From assembly GCA_945890735.1 (NCBI GenBank), contig CAMDCZ010000012.1, forward strand, positions 1 through 52,028: DNA of 52,028 nucleotides, given 5' to 3'. Positions 10,501 to 16,728 of the stretch are shown here, in pieces. The translations under genes and the position numbers were made by a program. Every line of letters starts with the position of its first letter. The stretch's first letter is position 1. The stretch is from Bordetella parapertussis (GTDB taxonomy: Bacteria; Pseudomonadota; Gammaproteobacteria; Burkholderiales; Burkholderiaceae_C). The notes beneath the pieces are model-generated. The model searched no databases. It was given only the letters and a program-made list of their open reading frames with translations, and was not told the DNA's origin.

Positions 10501-11750
10501 AGCACATTGCTGCTGCCGCTCAATTGGCTGTTGATTTTGTCCACCACCTGTTCATAGGTCATGTCATCCGCATCGAGCTGAATCGTGCGGTTTTGTGTCA
10601 AGGTGCCATCCGCATTACTGGCGGTGACTTGGAAAGTCTGTTGTCCTGCAAAGTTGAAAAAACGTTCGTCGCCAAATTTGCGGTTCAAGACATTGGTGAA
10701 TTCTTTGGCGATCTCGGTGCCTGACAAACGCATCTGTGAACCAGCCAAATGATCCAAGCCGACACTCAAGGGTGTGCCAGAGCCATCCACATCGATCGCA
10801 AACAAGTCCTTCAACTGGCTGGGCTGCAACGTGCTGAAGTCAATCCCCTCCAAGGTGCTCAAGCGCGGTGCTTTGCCGCCGTTGACCGTGGCAGGTTCGG
10901 AATTGCGCAAATCGGTCAGTTGGTTGAGCGAAAACTTTTGGGTTTTCGCATTGACCAGCAAGTCACCGACTTCGCTCTCCGGCTTGAGCTGGCCGTATTT
11001 ATTGACATACATGTTTTCACCGCTGGTGTTGGTGGCTTGTTGCAAGGCTGCCGCCACCAAGGTTTCACCAACATACACATAGGTTTGCCATTTGTTATTG
11101 GGGTCAGCCTGACTCGCGTTTTGTGTTTTAGCGTAATAGACCGTGGCCAAATACCCGTTGCCACCCTTGTCATACACGGTGAGCGCCGTGCTCTTGTTGT
11201 AGGTCGCTGGGTCATTGCGGTTGAATGCGGCGGTGACCACTTGCGCATCGGCAGGGAAGTTCAAGCCCAATTGCACCAAAGAGGTTTCCTTGGCCATGCC
11301 GGTGGTTTTTTGCGGGATGGTCAACACGTTCAAGTCGTTCAAATTGGCTTTGCCGGTCGAGTCAACTGACGCCGCCATCAAGCGTTGACCCGCCGAGTTC
11401 ACCACGTTGTACTGGTCGTTCATCATGAACGAGCCGTTGCGCGTGAAGATGTCCTGGAATCCATCGGCTGATTTCAAAGGGAAGAAACCGTCACCGGAGA
11501 TCGCCAAGTCCAAGGTGTTGGACGAGAAGTTCATGTTGCCCTGTCCAAACTCTTGGGTCACTCGCTTCAATGACACACCCTGTCCAATGGTTGAGGTGGC
11601 TTTTTGCAAGGGTGAGGTGGCGAAAATGTCACCAAAGTCAGCGCGGCTGCGCTTGAAGCCCACGGTACTCGCGTTGGCAATGTTGTTGGATGTGACGCCC
11701 AATTGCGCGGTTGCGGCATTCAAACCGGTGAGTGAGGTAAAGAAGGACAT
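7566..11750 (-). CDS. flgE: Flagellar hook protein FlgE, giant form with internal repeats
   Basis: Major subunit of the hook (universal joint). The conserved ends are intact. The N-terminus has MSFFTSLTGLNAATAQLG and SNNIANASTVGFKRSRADF, followed by the LAISGDGFFPL motif near 82-93. The C-terminus ends with VDLTQELVDLITEQRNFQANAKAIE. At 1394 residues it is roughly three times the common 400-residue FlgE. Between about 415 and 892 are four divergent modules of about 90-105 residues. Each has a beta strand such as FKSFDIS or FKSLSFSIT, an amphipathic helix such as DLATKLQNRVQ or DLANQIQEKIR, and a closing strand such as ITNFVLSS or ITNFSLTA. These presumably form extra surface domains. Confidence 0.96.
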   Translation of the reverse strand: MSFFTSLTGLNAATAQLGVTSNNIANASTVGFKRSRADFGDIFATSPLQKATSTIGQGVSLKRVTQEFGQGNMNFSSNTLDLAISGDGFFPLKSADGFQDIFTRNGSFMMNDQYNVVNSAGQRLMAASVDSTGKANLNDLNVLTIPQKTTGMAKETSLVQLGLNFPADAQVVTAAFNRNDPATYNKSTALTVYDKGGNGYLATVYYAKTQNASQADPNNKWQTYVYVGETLVAAALQQATNTSGENMYVNKYGQLKPESEVGDLLVNAKTQKFSLNQLTDLRNSEPATVNGGKAPRLSTLEGIDFSTLQPSQLKDLFAIDVDGSGTPLSVGLDHLAGSQMRLSGTEIAKEFTNVLNRKFGDERFFNFAGQQTFQVTASNADGTLTQNRTIQLDADDMTYEQVVDKINSQLSGSSNVLSNVSFSSTPSPGEFKGYSMVIDGELISNEIDMGSTLSTKPMEDLATKLQNRVQLDLQQRLGYTPEAASKVTVNVQNGNEIRVTDASGAEITNFVLSSISTGAPNSIENQKHLTGVTLTELGDYTSFSLTLGNDTVTLDLTDLDPSDLDVFAQELQDKTQAKLVELGWTTFEASEVTISKDPDLEGKLIVKDVSGHRITALGLTPKTGLAAPTVSNGESVTKLEGLAFAEEPIDSESLLSHFKSLSFSITDENGNTENDTVTLDASKFASFTSAEFLAFDPTDTEQFDKFAADIQTTIRAASTLGANVSVVWDKNINALVATDTDGQFIGALTLEANTSAVNGFPGLSKGGGTVIEDMVQDVDGNILTPSSYTLSNVSFPQNSTPSGNEFKSFDISFDDGTTLTGVDLGDLTLSSIPINDLANQIQEKIRSTLKATDSNVYDDERVNKISVTVINGKDLKITDTSGFNITNFSLTAETATASTVSTGGKNLKLAALPSDNMVKASYDPVTQQFSFVPVLGNTITLSGLNNQLGITTPLTQEAGSDVLNVSGSPSITNNYIRPLKLQRYGMKVEYDTVNERFIFKSGTTGDNSSIKITNPSTYASERLGLAADGNYEVKPSGLAVRGIESQPAVMKGSPLGINANNNFSVNLTNNKFVVSVDDVKGTVYLEPKETYTIDSFVQALQNGINRLAGPSDQPGLTGSMVSGVRVSYDSETNSLRFTTGTASTNSFIKVSGDSQWGLANVDGGRGNTSTWIKPTQYTQTVNGVSVAMYIDEFGKETFSPDGFKNLPEWSPIFLEKGELTFDTGGNLVSPKQGSQLDTVYLPDGKGALTININYSKSTQFSSPYAVLSQSQDGAPEGDLVGLSVGDDGLVNASYSNGAQKSLGKVVLVNFSNPTGLRQIGDTSYYKSSSSGTPKYGEAGSAGFGTVRSGATERANVDLTQELVDLITEQRNFQANAKAIETSTTLTQSIIQIRA
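9075..10508 (-). repeat. Four divergent tandem protein repeats inside flgE
   Basis: By eye, FlgE residues about 415-515, 535-620, 655-750 and 790-892 are related modules. Repeats 1 and 4 are the closest pair: both open LSNVSF, then STPS, G/NEFK, have a DLA-helix, VTV-NG strands and TDASG/TDTSG, and end ITNF. Repeats 2 and 3 share TVTLD, a QDKTQ/QTTIR helix and a VKDVSGHRITALGL or ATDTDGQFIGALTL end. The DNA copies are too diverged for simple slippage, so the duplication is old. Confidence 0.75.
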
Positions 11751-11789
11751 GGTCTAGTTGCTCCGTTGAATCTGTTGTGTTGTGCGAGG

Positions 11790-12488
11790 TCAATAAGCGA
11801 TGCGCTTGACATCACTGAGGCTGACGCTCTTGCCGCCATCCACCTCCAACAACCAGGTGTTGTCGCCTGTGCCTGCATGGCTGACACTGCGAACAGTTGA
11901 TAAGGTATTCACCACAGGCTGAATCGCCTTGCCTTGGGAACTGGCCAGCACCTGCATGGTGTAGGTGCCATCGGGCATGAATGCGCCGCCTTCGTTCATG
12001 CCATCCCATGACAATTTCATCGGGCCAGCCATTTGTGCGCCGAAAATTTGCTTGCGCACCACTTGGCCTTTGTCGTTGAGGATTTGCATTTGCACGCCAT
12101 CGGCACCGGTTGGCAAATCAACCGTCGCATCAATGGGTTGGCCACCCAGCAGCACCAAGGGGCCGTTGGGCACAGCTACTTTGCGGCCAATCATGGATGC
12201 ACCAGCCAACATCTTGTCGCCTTGCAGACTCTGCGCCATGCTTTCCATGCTGGCTTTCATGGCGGTGGTCGCCTCGAGTTGAGAGAACTGCGCCAACTGC
12301 GCCACGAACGCCTCATTTTTCACGGGGTCCAAGGGGTTTTGGTTTTTGAGTTGGGTGGTGAACAAGGTCAAAAAGGCACCTTGATCCATGGTGTTGGACG
12401 GTGCTTTGACTTTGTTTTTGGCAATGTAGTCTTCATAGCTCACGATGCCGTTTGGCAAAGGTGCTTTGGCTGTGGTTGCTGTGGCCAT
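11790..12488 (-). CDS. flgD: Flagellar hook-capping protein FlgD
   Basis: Scaffold cap that allows FlgE to polymerise. It has 232 residues. The FlgD N-terminal motif is at about 33-60 (NTMDQGAFLTLFTTQLKNQNPLDPVKNEAFVAQLAQFSQLEA). A Tudor/Ig-like C-terminal region carries MQILNDKGQVVRKQIFG and SWDGMNEGGAFMPDGTY. It lies between flgC and flgE, 16 bases after flgC, as in canonical operons. Confidence 0.96.
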   Translation of the reverse strand: MATATTAKAPLPNGIVSYEDYIAKNKVKAPSNTMDQGAFLTLFTTQLKNQNPLDPVKNEAFVAQLAQFSQLEATTAMKASMESMAQSLQGDKMLAGASMIGRKVAVPNGPLVLLGGQPIDATVDLPTGADGVQMQILNDKGQVVRKQIFGAQMAGPMKLSWDGMNEGGAFMPDGTYTMQVLASSQGKAIQPVVNTLSTVRSVSHAGTGDNTWLLEVDGGKSVSLSDVKRIAY

Positions 12489-12504
12489 GTCAATCTTTCA
12501 AGTA

Positions 12505-12933
12505 TCAGGATTTGGTGATTTCAATGGTGCGCATCATCAATTGACGAGCGGTGTTCACCACTTCCACGTTGTTTTGGTAGGAGCGTGATGCGGCCATCAT
12601 TTCCACCATTTCTTGCATCTCGTTCACATTGGACAAATAGACATAACCGTTTTCATCGGCGGATGGATTGCCGGGATCAAAAATGCTGCGGATCGGTGTG
12701 GGGTCGTCAACCACCTGGTCGACTTTGACGCCGCCTTGGTACTGAAAACCTGCATTGGTCATCTCTTCCTTGACCAGTGCTTTGAAAACAGTGCGTTTGG
12801 CCCGAAAGGCTTCGCCCTCGGACTTCGCCACGGTCGTGGCGTTGGCCAGATTGGAGGCGGTGGTGTTCATGCGAACGGTTTGTGCATTGAGTGCCGTGCC
12901 TGCAATGCCAAATACGCTGTCGAGGGTTCTCAT
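12505..12933 (-). CDS. flgC: Flagellar proximal rod protein FlgC
   Basis: Proximal rod subunit, 142 residues. It has the rod-family N-terminus (FGIAGTALNAQTVRMNTTASNLANA), the internal VDQVVDDPTPIRSIFDPGNP segment typical of FlgC, and the C-terminal VNEMQEMVEMMAASRSYQNNVEV helix. It starts 3 bases after the flgB stop and is probably translated from the same message. Confidence 0.96.
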   Translation of the reverse strand: MRTLDSVFGIAGTALNAQTVRMNTTASNLANATTVAKSEGEAFRAKRTVFKALVKEEMTNAGFQYQGGVKVDQVVDDPTPIRSIFDPGNPSADENGYVYLSNVNEMQEMVEMMAASRSYQNNVEVVNTARQLMMRTIEITKS

Positions 12934-12936
12934 GGA

Positions 12937-13320
12937 TTAGTCACCTTTCAAGGCTTTGCGAATGCCGCTGATGCGGTTTTCGAGAAAGTTCAATGTGGTT
13001 TGGTATTCAGCCGCAGCTTGACCAAACTGGGCCTGCTCTACGTTGATCTCAACGGTGTTGCCATCAAAGGAGCTGTTGAAAGGCACCCGGTAGCGCTTGC
13101 CATCATCTGGTTGCTCTTCCAAGGCGGCATAGTGCTTGGCGTTGGTGGCTGTCAAATACTCCCGCGTGGTTTCTTTGAGCATGGCCTTGAAGTCGAGTTC
13201 TTCGGCTTTGTAATTGGGGGTATCGGCGTTGGCAATGTTGCGTGACAACACTTCCAAGCGCTGACTGCGAACGCCAAGGGCTCGCTCATGGATGCCAAAA
13301 GCACCAGCCAATAAGTCCAT
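12937..13320 (-). CDS. flgB: Flagellar proximal rod protein FlgB
   Basis: First gene of the rod/hook operon, 127 residues from the ATG at 13320. A GTG at 13323 is also in frame, but AGGAGG lies six bases before the ATG and only three before the GTG. Family motifs are the N-terminal LEVLSRNIANADTPNYKAEELDF and the C-terminal GQAAAEYQTTLNFLENRISGIRKALKG. A perfect sigma-54 promoter lies at 13398-13413, giving a leader of about 67 bases. Confidence 0.96.
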   Translation of the reverse strand: MDLLAGAFGIHERALGVRSQRLEVLSRNIANADTPNYKAEELDFKAMLKETTREYLTATNAKHYAALEEQPDDGKRYRVPFNSSFDGNTVEINVEQAQFGQAAAEYQTTLNFLENRISGIRKALKGD

Positions 13321-13368
13321 CACACACCTCCTGGGTTGCAGTTACCGCCGTTTTCACGACACCTGGCC

Positions 13369-13395
13369 CTCAAGTTGAGGAGCCTCCGGTCGATA
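13369..13395 (+). promoter_or_regulatory. Sigma-28 (FliA) promoter motif facing away from flgB
   Basis: The plus strand reads TCAAGTTG, 11 bases, GTCGATAC. The same boxes and spacing occur before flgM (15589-15615), and both are preceded by CCC. The expected transcription start, about 13402, falls inside the sigma-54 promoter of flgB. Transcription would run through the 100-base gap and then antisense to the LysM gene. No convincing plus-strand gene follows within it. Confidence 0.6.
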
Positions 13396-13397
13396 CT

Positions 13398-13413
13398 TGC
13401 AAGTTGTGTGCCA
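13398..13413 (-). promoter_or_regulatory. Sigma-54 promoter of the flgB operon
   Basis: The minus strand reads TGGCACACAACTTGCA, an exact match to TGGCAC-N5-TTGCW with GG (-24) and GC (-12) correctly spaced. The expected start of transcription is near 13387. The activator is probably the sigma-54-dependent regulator at 20372-21502. A sigma-28 motif on the plus strand (13369-13395) is interleaved with this site. Confidence 0.88.
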
Positions 13414-13420
13414 CTCAAAG

Positions 13421-13442
13421 CAGGGGGCTTGTCGCCCGCCTG
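13421..13442 (+). other. Hairpin in the flgB upstream gap
   Basis: CAGGGGGC pairs with GCCC-G-CCTG around a five-base loop (one bulged G). On the plus strand it would lie about 20 bases into any RNA made from the sigma-28 motif at 13369-13395. A second palindrome, GGCAAAGCTTTGCC (13487-13500), lies just beyond the stop of the minus-strand gene at 13503. Neither is followed by a U-tract. Confidence 0.4.
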
Positions 13443-13502
13443 ATGGACCCGCAGACGGCAATGTTTCACCGCTGGGACGGGTTGCCGGCAAAGCTTTGCC
13501 GC

Positions 13503-14663
13503 TCAGCGCACATAGTCCTGGTTCAAATAGGCGCTCACCCGGAGGGCTTGGGCCCGGTTGTTGGCGGATGTGTTGGCAGCGTTTGCGGCGTTGGCTTGCG
13601 CAAGGTTTTGCGAATGCTCAAACTTGCTCAAGCGCTCGATCGCATTTTGGTAGAGCCCTTGCAGGATCGAGTTGCGGGTAATCGGTGCACGCTTGTCTTT
13701 ATTCACATACAAGTGATTGGCTTGTGTGCCTGCGATGTTCAAGTGGGCATCCGGCGCTTTGATGTTGCGCGCGGCTGGGGTCAAGACAGTCAGATACAGG
13801 TCATCCAAGCTGGTCGGGCCCTTGCGCTTCAAACCGGTTTCATCAAAGTACTTGGCCACCATGTCGAGCTGCTGCAAAACACTGTGGCCCAAAATGGCCT
13901 TGGGGTTTTGACCAAATCCCGCGCTGGCTGCGCCTCGGTCTGGCCCATCACAAAACTGGATGATGCCGTGACAGCGGCTGTTGCTGGCCTTGGGGTTCAT
14001 GCCATCGCTTTCCATCAAGGTCATGCGGGCAAAATCATCCGGCGCAAATTGGTAGGTGCGCGACATGTGAATGATCTTTTCGTACACCAGCTTCTTTTCT
14101 TGTGCGGGGATGAATCCTTTGGCAACCGCCCGCTCCAATGTCTTTTCCAACACCGGATGACTCCCGCCACCCATCAGGCTGCGCTGGGGCAGTGGGATCT
14201 TGACCTGTGAGACCTGGTTCATGGCCAACGCAGAGGCCGCTACCGTGGGTGCTTTGGTCAATACCGTGCCGGGTGTGTCGGTCAGCACGGCTGCATTCAA
14301 GACAGCCATGTTCAAACGCTGCCCTGGGTAAATCCGGTCGGGATTGCTGATGCCATTGGCCTTGGCCAGGTCCTGGGACAAACGCAAAGCCTCTGCATTG
14401 CTCACAGGTCGTCCCATGACCTCCATGTGGCTTTTCACCATTTTGGTCAAGGTGTCACCCTCTTGCACCGCCATGCTGGGCACTTGGGGATTGAGGAACG
14501 TCGATGAATTGACACTTTGCCTGGCTTTGAGTTGGGCCAAGGTTTGGGCAAACCCGACCCGACCCGGCGCCTGCGCGGTGTCTGGCTGCACTGCTTTTGT
14601 GGTGTCTTTTGGACTGACAAAAGCGGTTTTGACGAGTGCTTTGGAATCCATATTGAGGTTCAT
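13503..14663 (-). CDS. LysM / lysozyme-like transglycosylase protein, probable flagellar peptidoglycan hydrolase
   Basis: This 386-residue protein has no Sec signal. A LysM-type peptidoglycan-binding domain spans about 64-119 (VQEGDTLTKMV, then NPDRIYPGQRLNM). A lysozyme-like region lies at about 185-345, with FARMTLMESDGMNPKA and HGIIQF. In that arrangement the glutamate at about 218 would be the catalytic residue of a lytic transglycosylase. It sits directly upstream of flgB while the local FlgJ lacks its hydrolase domain, so I infer that it opens peptidoglycan for the rod. The lack of a Sec signal would fit type III export. The start is uncertain: ATGs at 14663 and 14651 and a TTG at 14684 are in frame, none with a strong ribosome site. 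Confidence 0.75.
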   Translation of the reverse strand: MNLNMDSKALVKTAFVSPKDTTKAVQPDTAQAPGRVGFAQTLAQLKARQSVNSSTFLNPQVPSMAVQEGDTLTKMVKSHMEVMGRPVSNAEALRLSQDLAKANGISNPDRIYPGQRLNMAVLNAAVLTDTPGTVLTKAPTVAASALAMNQVSQVKIPLPQRSLMGGGSHPVLEKTLERAVAKGFIPAQEKKLVYEKIIHMSRTYQFAPDDFARMTLMESDGMNPKASNSRCHGIIQFCDGPDRGAASAGFGQNPKAILGHSVLQQLDMVAKYFDETGLKRKGPTSLDDLYLTVLTPAARNIKAPDAHLNIAGTQANHLYVNKDKRAPITRNSILQGLYQNAIERLSKFEHSQNLAQANAANAANTSANNRAQALRVSAYLNQDYVR

Positions 14664-14691
14664 GTTGCGCTTGTGTAGGGTCAAAAAAGGT

Positions 14692-14707
14692 TGGCATCAA
14701 TGTTGCA
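14692..14707 (+). promoter_or_regulatory. Sigma-54 promoter of flgA
   Basis: The plus strand reads TGGCATCAATGTTGCA, which is TGGCAY-N5-TTGCW with the invariant GG and GC at correct spacing. Transcription should start near 14717-14719. That is too close to the ATG at 14720 for a leader and supports the downstream TTG start at 14765 for flgA. Confidence 0.75.
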
Positions 14708-14764
14708 AGGGATGTGGGCATGCGATTTGAAAATGTCAAAACATTCACACCCACGGAGACCATC

Positions 14765-15535
14765 TTGCAATTGCTGTGCCGAAGTTTCAAAACTCTTTCC
14801 AAACCTGGCCAAACAGTCGGGTTGGGCACAAGCCTGCTGATGCTTGCTGTCTGGGGACAAGCACTGGCGCAAACCACGCCGGTCAATCCTGGCTGGGCTA
14901 CGTTGGCGCAAGGTGCCAAGCAGTTCGTGGTCGAGTCCTACAAGGTGGACCCCGAGTCAGTTCTCATCCAACCCATGGACCACCGCATCAAATTTGAAGC
15001 TTGCACCCAAGCCATCAGCTTTGACCAGCCATTTGGCAACAAACAAAGTGTGCGCGCCCGCTGTGCTTCACCGGTGTGGCAACACTTTGTGATGGTTCAA
15101 ACCCGTTCTTCCTTGAACACCGGTGCAGCGACTGCCCCCAGCAACACCGCCACCCGCTTGGTCTGGGTGTCCACCCAGTCCCTCAAGCGAGGCACGCCTG
15201 TGCAAGCCAACATGTTCAAGGTGATTGAGCAAGCCGTGCCAGCACATGAAACCCGTTTCATCCAAGACGAGCGCGAACTGGCCAACGCGGAACTTGTCAG
15301 AGATTTACCCGCCAACACCCCGTTGAAATGGCATGATTTGAAGGCCGCCACCATGGTCAAACGCGGACAGCAAGTCACTGTGGCCGTGGGTGAAGGCAAA
15401 GGCTTTCTGATCACCCTCAGGGCCGAGGCGCAACAAGATGGCATCTTGGGTGACCAAATTCGCTTGAAAAACCCCGAATCGGGTCGATCTCTGACAGCTG
15501 TGGTCACAGGTGTGAACATGGCTCGCGGATTGTGA
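14765..15535 (+). CDS. flgA: Flagellar P-ring assembly chaperone FlgA
   Basis: Periplasmic chaperone for FlgI. It has the SAF/FlgA domain: VSTQSLKRGTPVQANMFKV, then LVRDLPANTPLKWHDLKAA, and the C-terminal TLRAEAQQDGILGDQIRLKNPESGRSLTAVVTG typical of the family. I prefer TTG at 14765 (256 residues). It has GGAG eight bases upstream, follows the predicted sigma-54 transcription start, and leaves a signal peptide of about 35 residues ending GQALA. The ATG at 14720 (271 residues) would be almost leaderless and gives an overlong n-region. The gene is divergent from the LysM gene. Confidence 0.92.
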   Translation: MQLLCRSFKTLSKPGQTVGLGTSLLMLAVWGQALAQTTPVNPGWATLAQGAKQFVVESYKVDPESVLIQPMDHRIKFEACTQAISFDQPFGNKQSVRARCASPVWQHFVMVQTRSSLNTGAATAPSNTATRLVWVSTQSLKRGTPVQANMFKVIEQAVPAHETRFIQDERELANAELVRDLPANTPLKWHDLKAATMVKRGQQVTVAVGEGKGFLITLRAEAQQDGILGDQIRLKNPESGRSLTAVVTGVNMARGL

Positions 15536-15536
15536 A

Positions 15537-15558
15537 AATGAGTTCAAAATGACTCATT
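15537..15558 (+). other. Inverted repeat after flgA
   Basis: AATGAGT and ACTCATT flank eight bases immediately after the flgA stop. The arms are AT-rich and there is no U-tract, so it is a weak terminator candidate or a protein-binding site. I cannot tell which. Confidence 0.3.
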
Positions 15559-15588
15559 CAAGCTTGGCATTTATTTTGACTGTTGCCC

Positions 15589-15615
15589 TCAAGTCGCCCG
15601 ACTTGGGGTCGATAC
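15589..15615 (+). promoter_or_regulatory. Sigma-28 (FliA) promoter of flgM-flgN
   Basis: TCAAGTCG, 11 bases, GTCGATAC. This fits the TAAAGTTT-N11-GCCGATAA type. It lies 55 bases before the flgM ATG, and the leader ends with an AAAAAGGA ribosome site. Late sigma-28 expression of its own anti-sigma factor is a known feature of flagellar cascades. Confidence 0.8.
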
Positions 15616-15669
15616 TGACGATAACGCGACCAGAGTTGCAAGTTTTGCATTGTTTAAAAAGGACCCACC

Positions 15670-15987
15670 ATGGCTGACCCCATTTCATCTTCGCAAGCCC
15701 GCGTGGCTCACGCTGTGGCTGCCAACCGCAACACCATGGAAAAACTGGACAAAAAGCCAGTGCCAGCGAAACCTGATCAAACGCAGGACAAACCTGCTGT
15801 GGCCAAACCGCCAGGAAACGATACTGTGAACCTCAGCAATGTCAAAAAGCGCATTGACGACCAACCTGGTTTTGACCGGGCCAAAGTCGATGCCATCAAA
15901 GCAGCGATCCAAAGTGGCAACTACCCTGTCAATCCGCGTCGCATTGCCGAGAATTTCGTCTCATTGGAAAAAATCATCCAAGGTTGA
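15670..15987 (+). CDS. flgM: Anti-sigma-28 factor FlgM
   Basis: Binds FliA until the hook is complete and is then exported. It has 105 residues, the usual size. The first half is low-complexity, rich in Lys, Pro and Ala and presumably disordered. The sigma-binding C-terminal half has VNLSNVKKRIDDQPGFDRAK, then VDAIKAAIQSGNYPVNPRRIAENFVSLE. The start follows AAAAAGGA. The stop overlaps the flgN ATG (TGATG), which couples the two. Confidence 0.95.
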   Translation: MADPISSSQARVAHAVAANRNTMEKLDKKPVPAKPDQTQDKPAVAKPPGNDTVNLSNVKKRIDDQPGFDRAKVDAIKAAIQSGNYPVNPRRIAENFVSLEKIIQG

Positions 15988-16418
15988 TGGAACCCATGAC
16001 ACAAGCTGCTGTTTTGGAAACTGCCGATTCGGTCGATCAAGCCCTGGTGCTGGTTGAGCGGTTGGAAGCTTTGCTCGAACAAGAGTTCGAAGCATTGAAA
16101 GTCCAAGACTTGGACCAATTCGATGTGTTGCTGAGTGAAAAAAACCATATCTTGGCCGAGCTCAGCCGATTGACAGGTGTCAAACAGCCAGAGGACGCAG
16201 ACAAACTGGGCGTGCACTGGAATGACTTTCGCAGCCGCATGATGGCATGCCGTGACATGCATCGACGCAATGAAATCCTCATCATGCGCAAACTCGACGC
16301 CATCCGTGGTGCATTAGAGAGTTTGAATGTGAACGACCCCACCAGCCCGGTGGAGGTATATGACCGACTTGGTCAAATCAAGCGCCTGCGCCGCATGCGG
16401 GGCTTCACCGAGGCCTGA
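15987..16418 (+). CDS. flgN: Flagellar export chaperone FlgN
   Basis: Cytoplasmic chaperone for FlgK and FlgL. It has 143 residues, all helical in appearance, with LEALLEQEFEALKVQDLDQFDVLLSEKNHILAELS as the FlgN-family coiled-coil core. The ATG at 15987 overlaps the flgM stop; ATG 15996 is an alternative. It converges on the FlhB-like gene, leaving 10 bases between the stops. Confidence 0.93.
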   Translation: MEPMTQAAVLETADSVDQALVLVERLEALLEQEFEALKVQDLDQFDVLLSEKNHILAELSRLTGVKQPEDADKLGVHWNDFRSRMMACRDMHRRNEILIMRKLDAIRGALESLNVNDPTSPVEVYDRLGQIKRLRRMRGFTEA

Positions 16419-16428
16419 GCGCTGCCAC

Positions 16429-16716
16429 TCAAGCTTCTTGCGCGGTATTTTTTTCGTCCCCGGGCTGCATGCCCTTGAGCCAATAGACCCACGACAAAAT
16501 CACCGCCACAGCGGTATACATGTCTTGCGTGATCTCATCGCCCACTTCCAATTTACTCAGCAAAGCCAACAACTGCGGGTCTTCGGCCACGTAAATACCT
16601 TGCTTTTTGGCTTCTTGCAAGATGCGCATCGCCAATTCCGCTTCCCCTTTGGCCACCACCCGCGGGGTTTTTTGCTGGCCATATTCCAGCGCAATGGCTT
16701 CAAAGGGTTTTTTCAT
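16429..16716 (-). CDS. Stand-alone FlhB C-terminal (export switch) domain protein
   Basis: This 95-residue soluble protein is homologous to the C-terminal cytoplasmic domain of FlhB. AIALEYGQQKTPRVVAKGEAEL matches the segment just after the FlhB autocleavage site. GIYVAEDPQLLALLSKLEVGDEITQDMYTAVAVILSWVYWLKG matches the rest of the domain. The NPTH cleavage motif and the four membrane helices are absent, so it resembles the already cleaved FlhB-CC fragment. Similar proteins are FlhX of Helicobacter and YlqH of Bacillus. It is the last gene of the flgP-flgT operon and lies 12 bases after the FliK-like gene. I infer a role in export substrate selection. Confidence 0.88.
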   Translation of the reverse strand: MKKPFEAIALEYGQQKTPRVVAKGEAELAMRILQEAKKQGIYVAEDPQLLALLSKLEVGDEITQDMYTAVAVILSWVYWLKGMQPGDEKNTAQEA

Positions 16717-16728
16717 GGACGGCTTTTC

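Noticed and set aside
13487..13500. GGCAAAGCTTTGCC as a rho-independent terminator of the LysM gene
   Set aside because: It sits directly after the stop codon, but no U-tract follows on the minus strand; kept only as a hairpin remark.
13242..14210. Plus-strand open frame of 322 codons over flgB and the LysM gene
   Set aside because: It is antisense to two well-supported genes, its protein has no family motifs, and it is a by-product of codon bias on the other strand.
14703..14720. Minus-strand sigma-54 site for the LysM gene using the shared TTGCAA
   Set aside because: The -24 element reads GCCCAC, so the invariant GG is lost.
15568..15583. Sigma-54-like TGGCAT-N5-TTGAC before flgM
   Set aside because: The invariant C of the -12 GC is replaced by A. 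The sigma-28 motif just downstream explains the promoter better.
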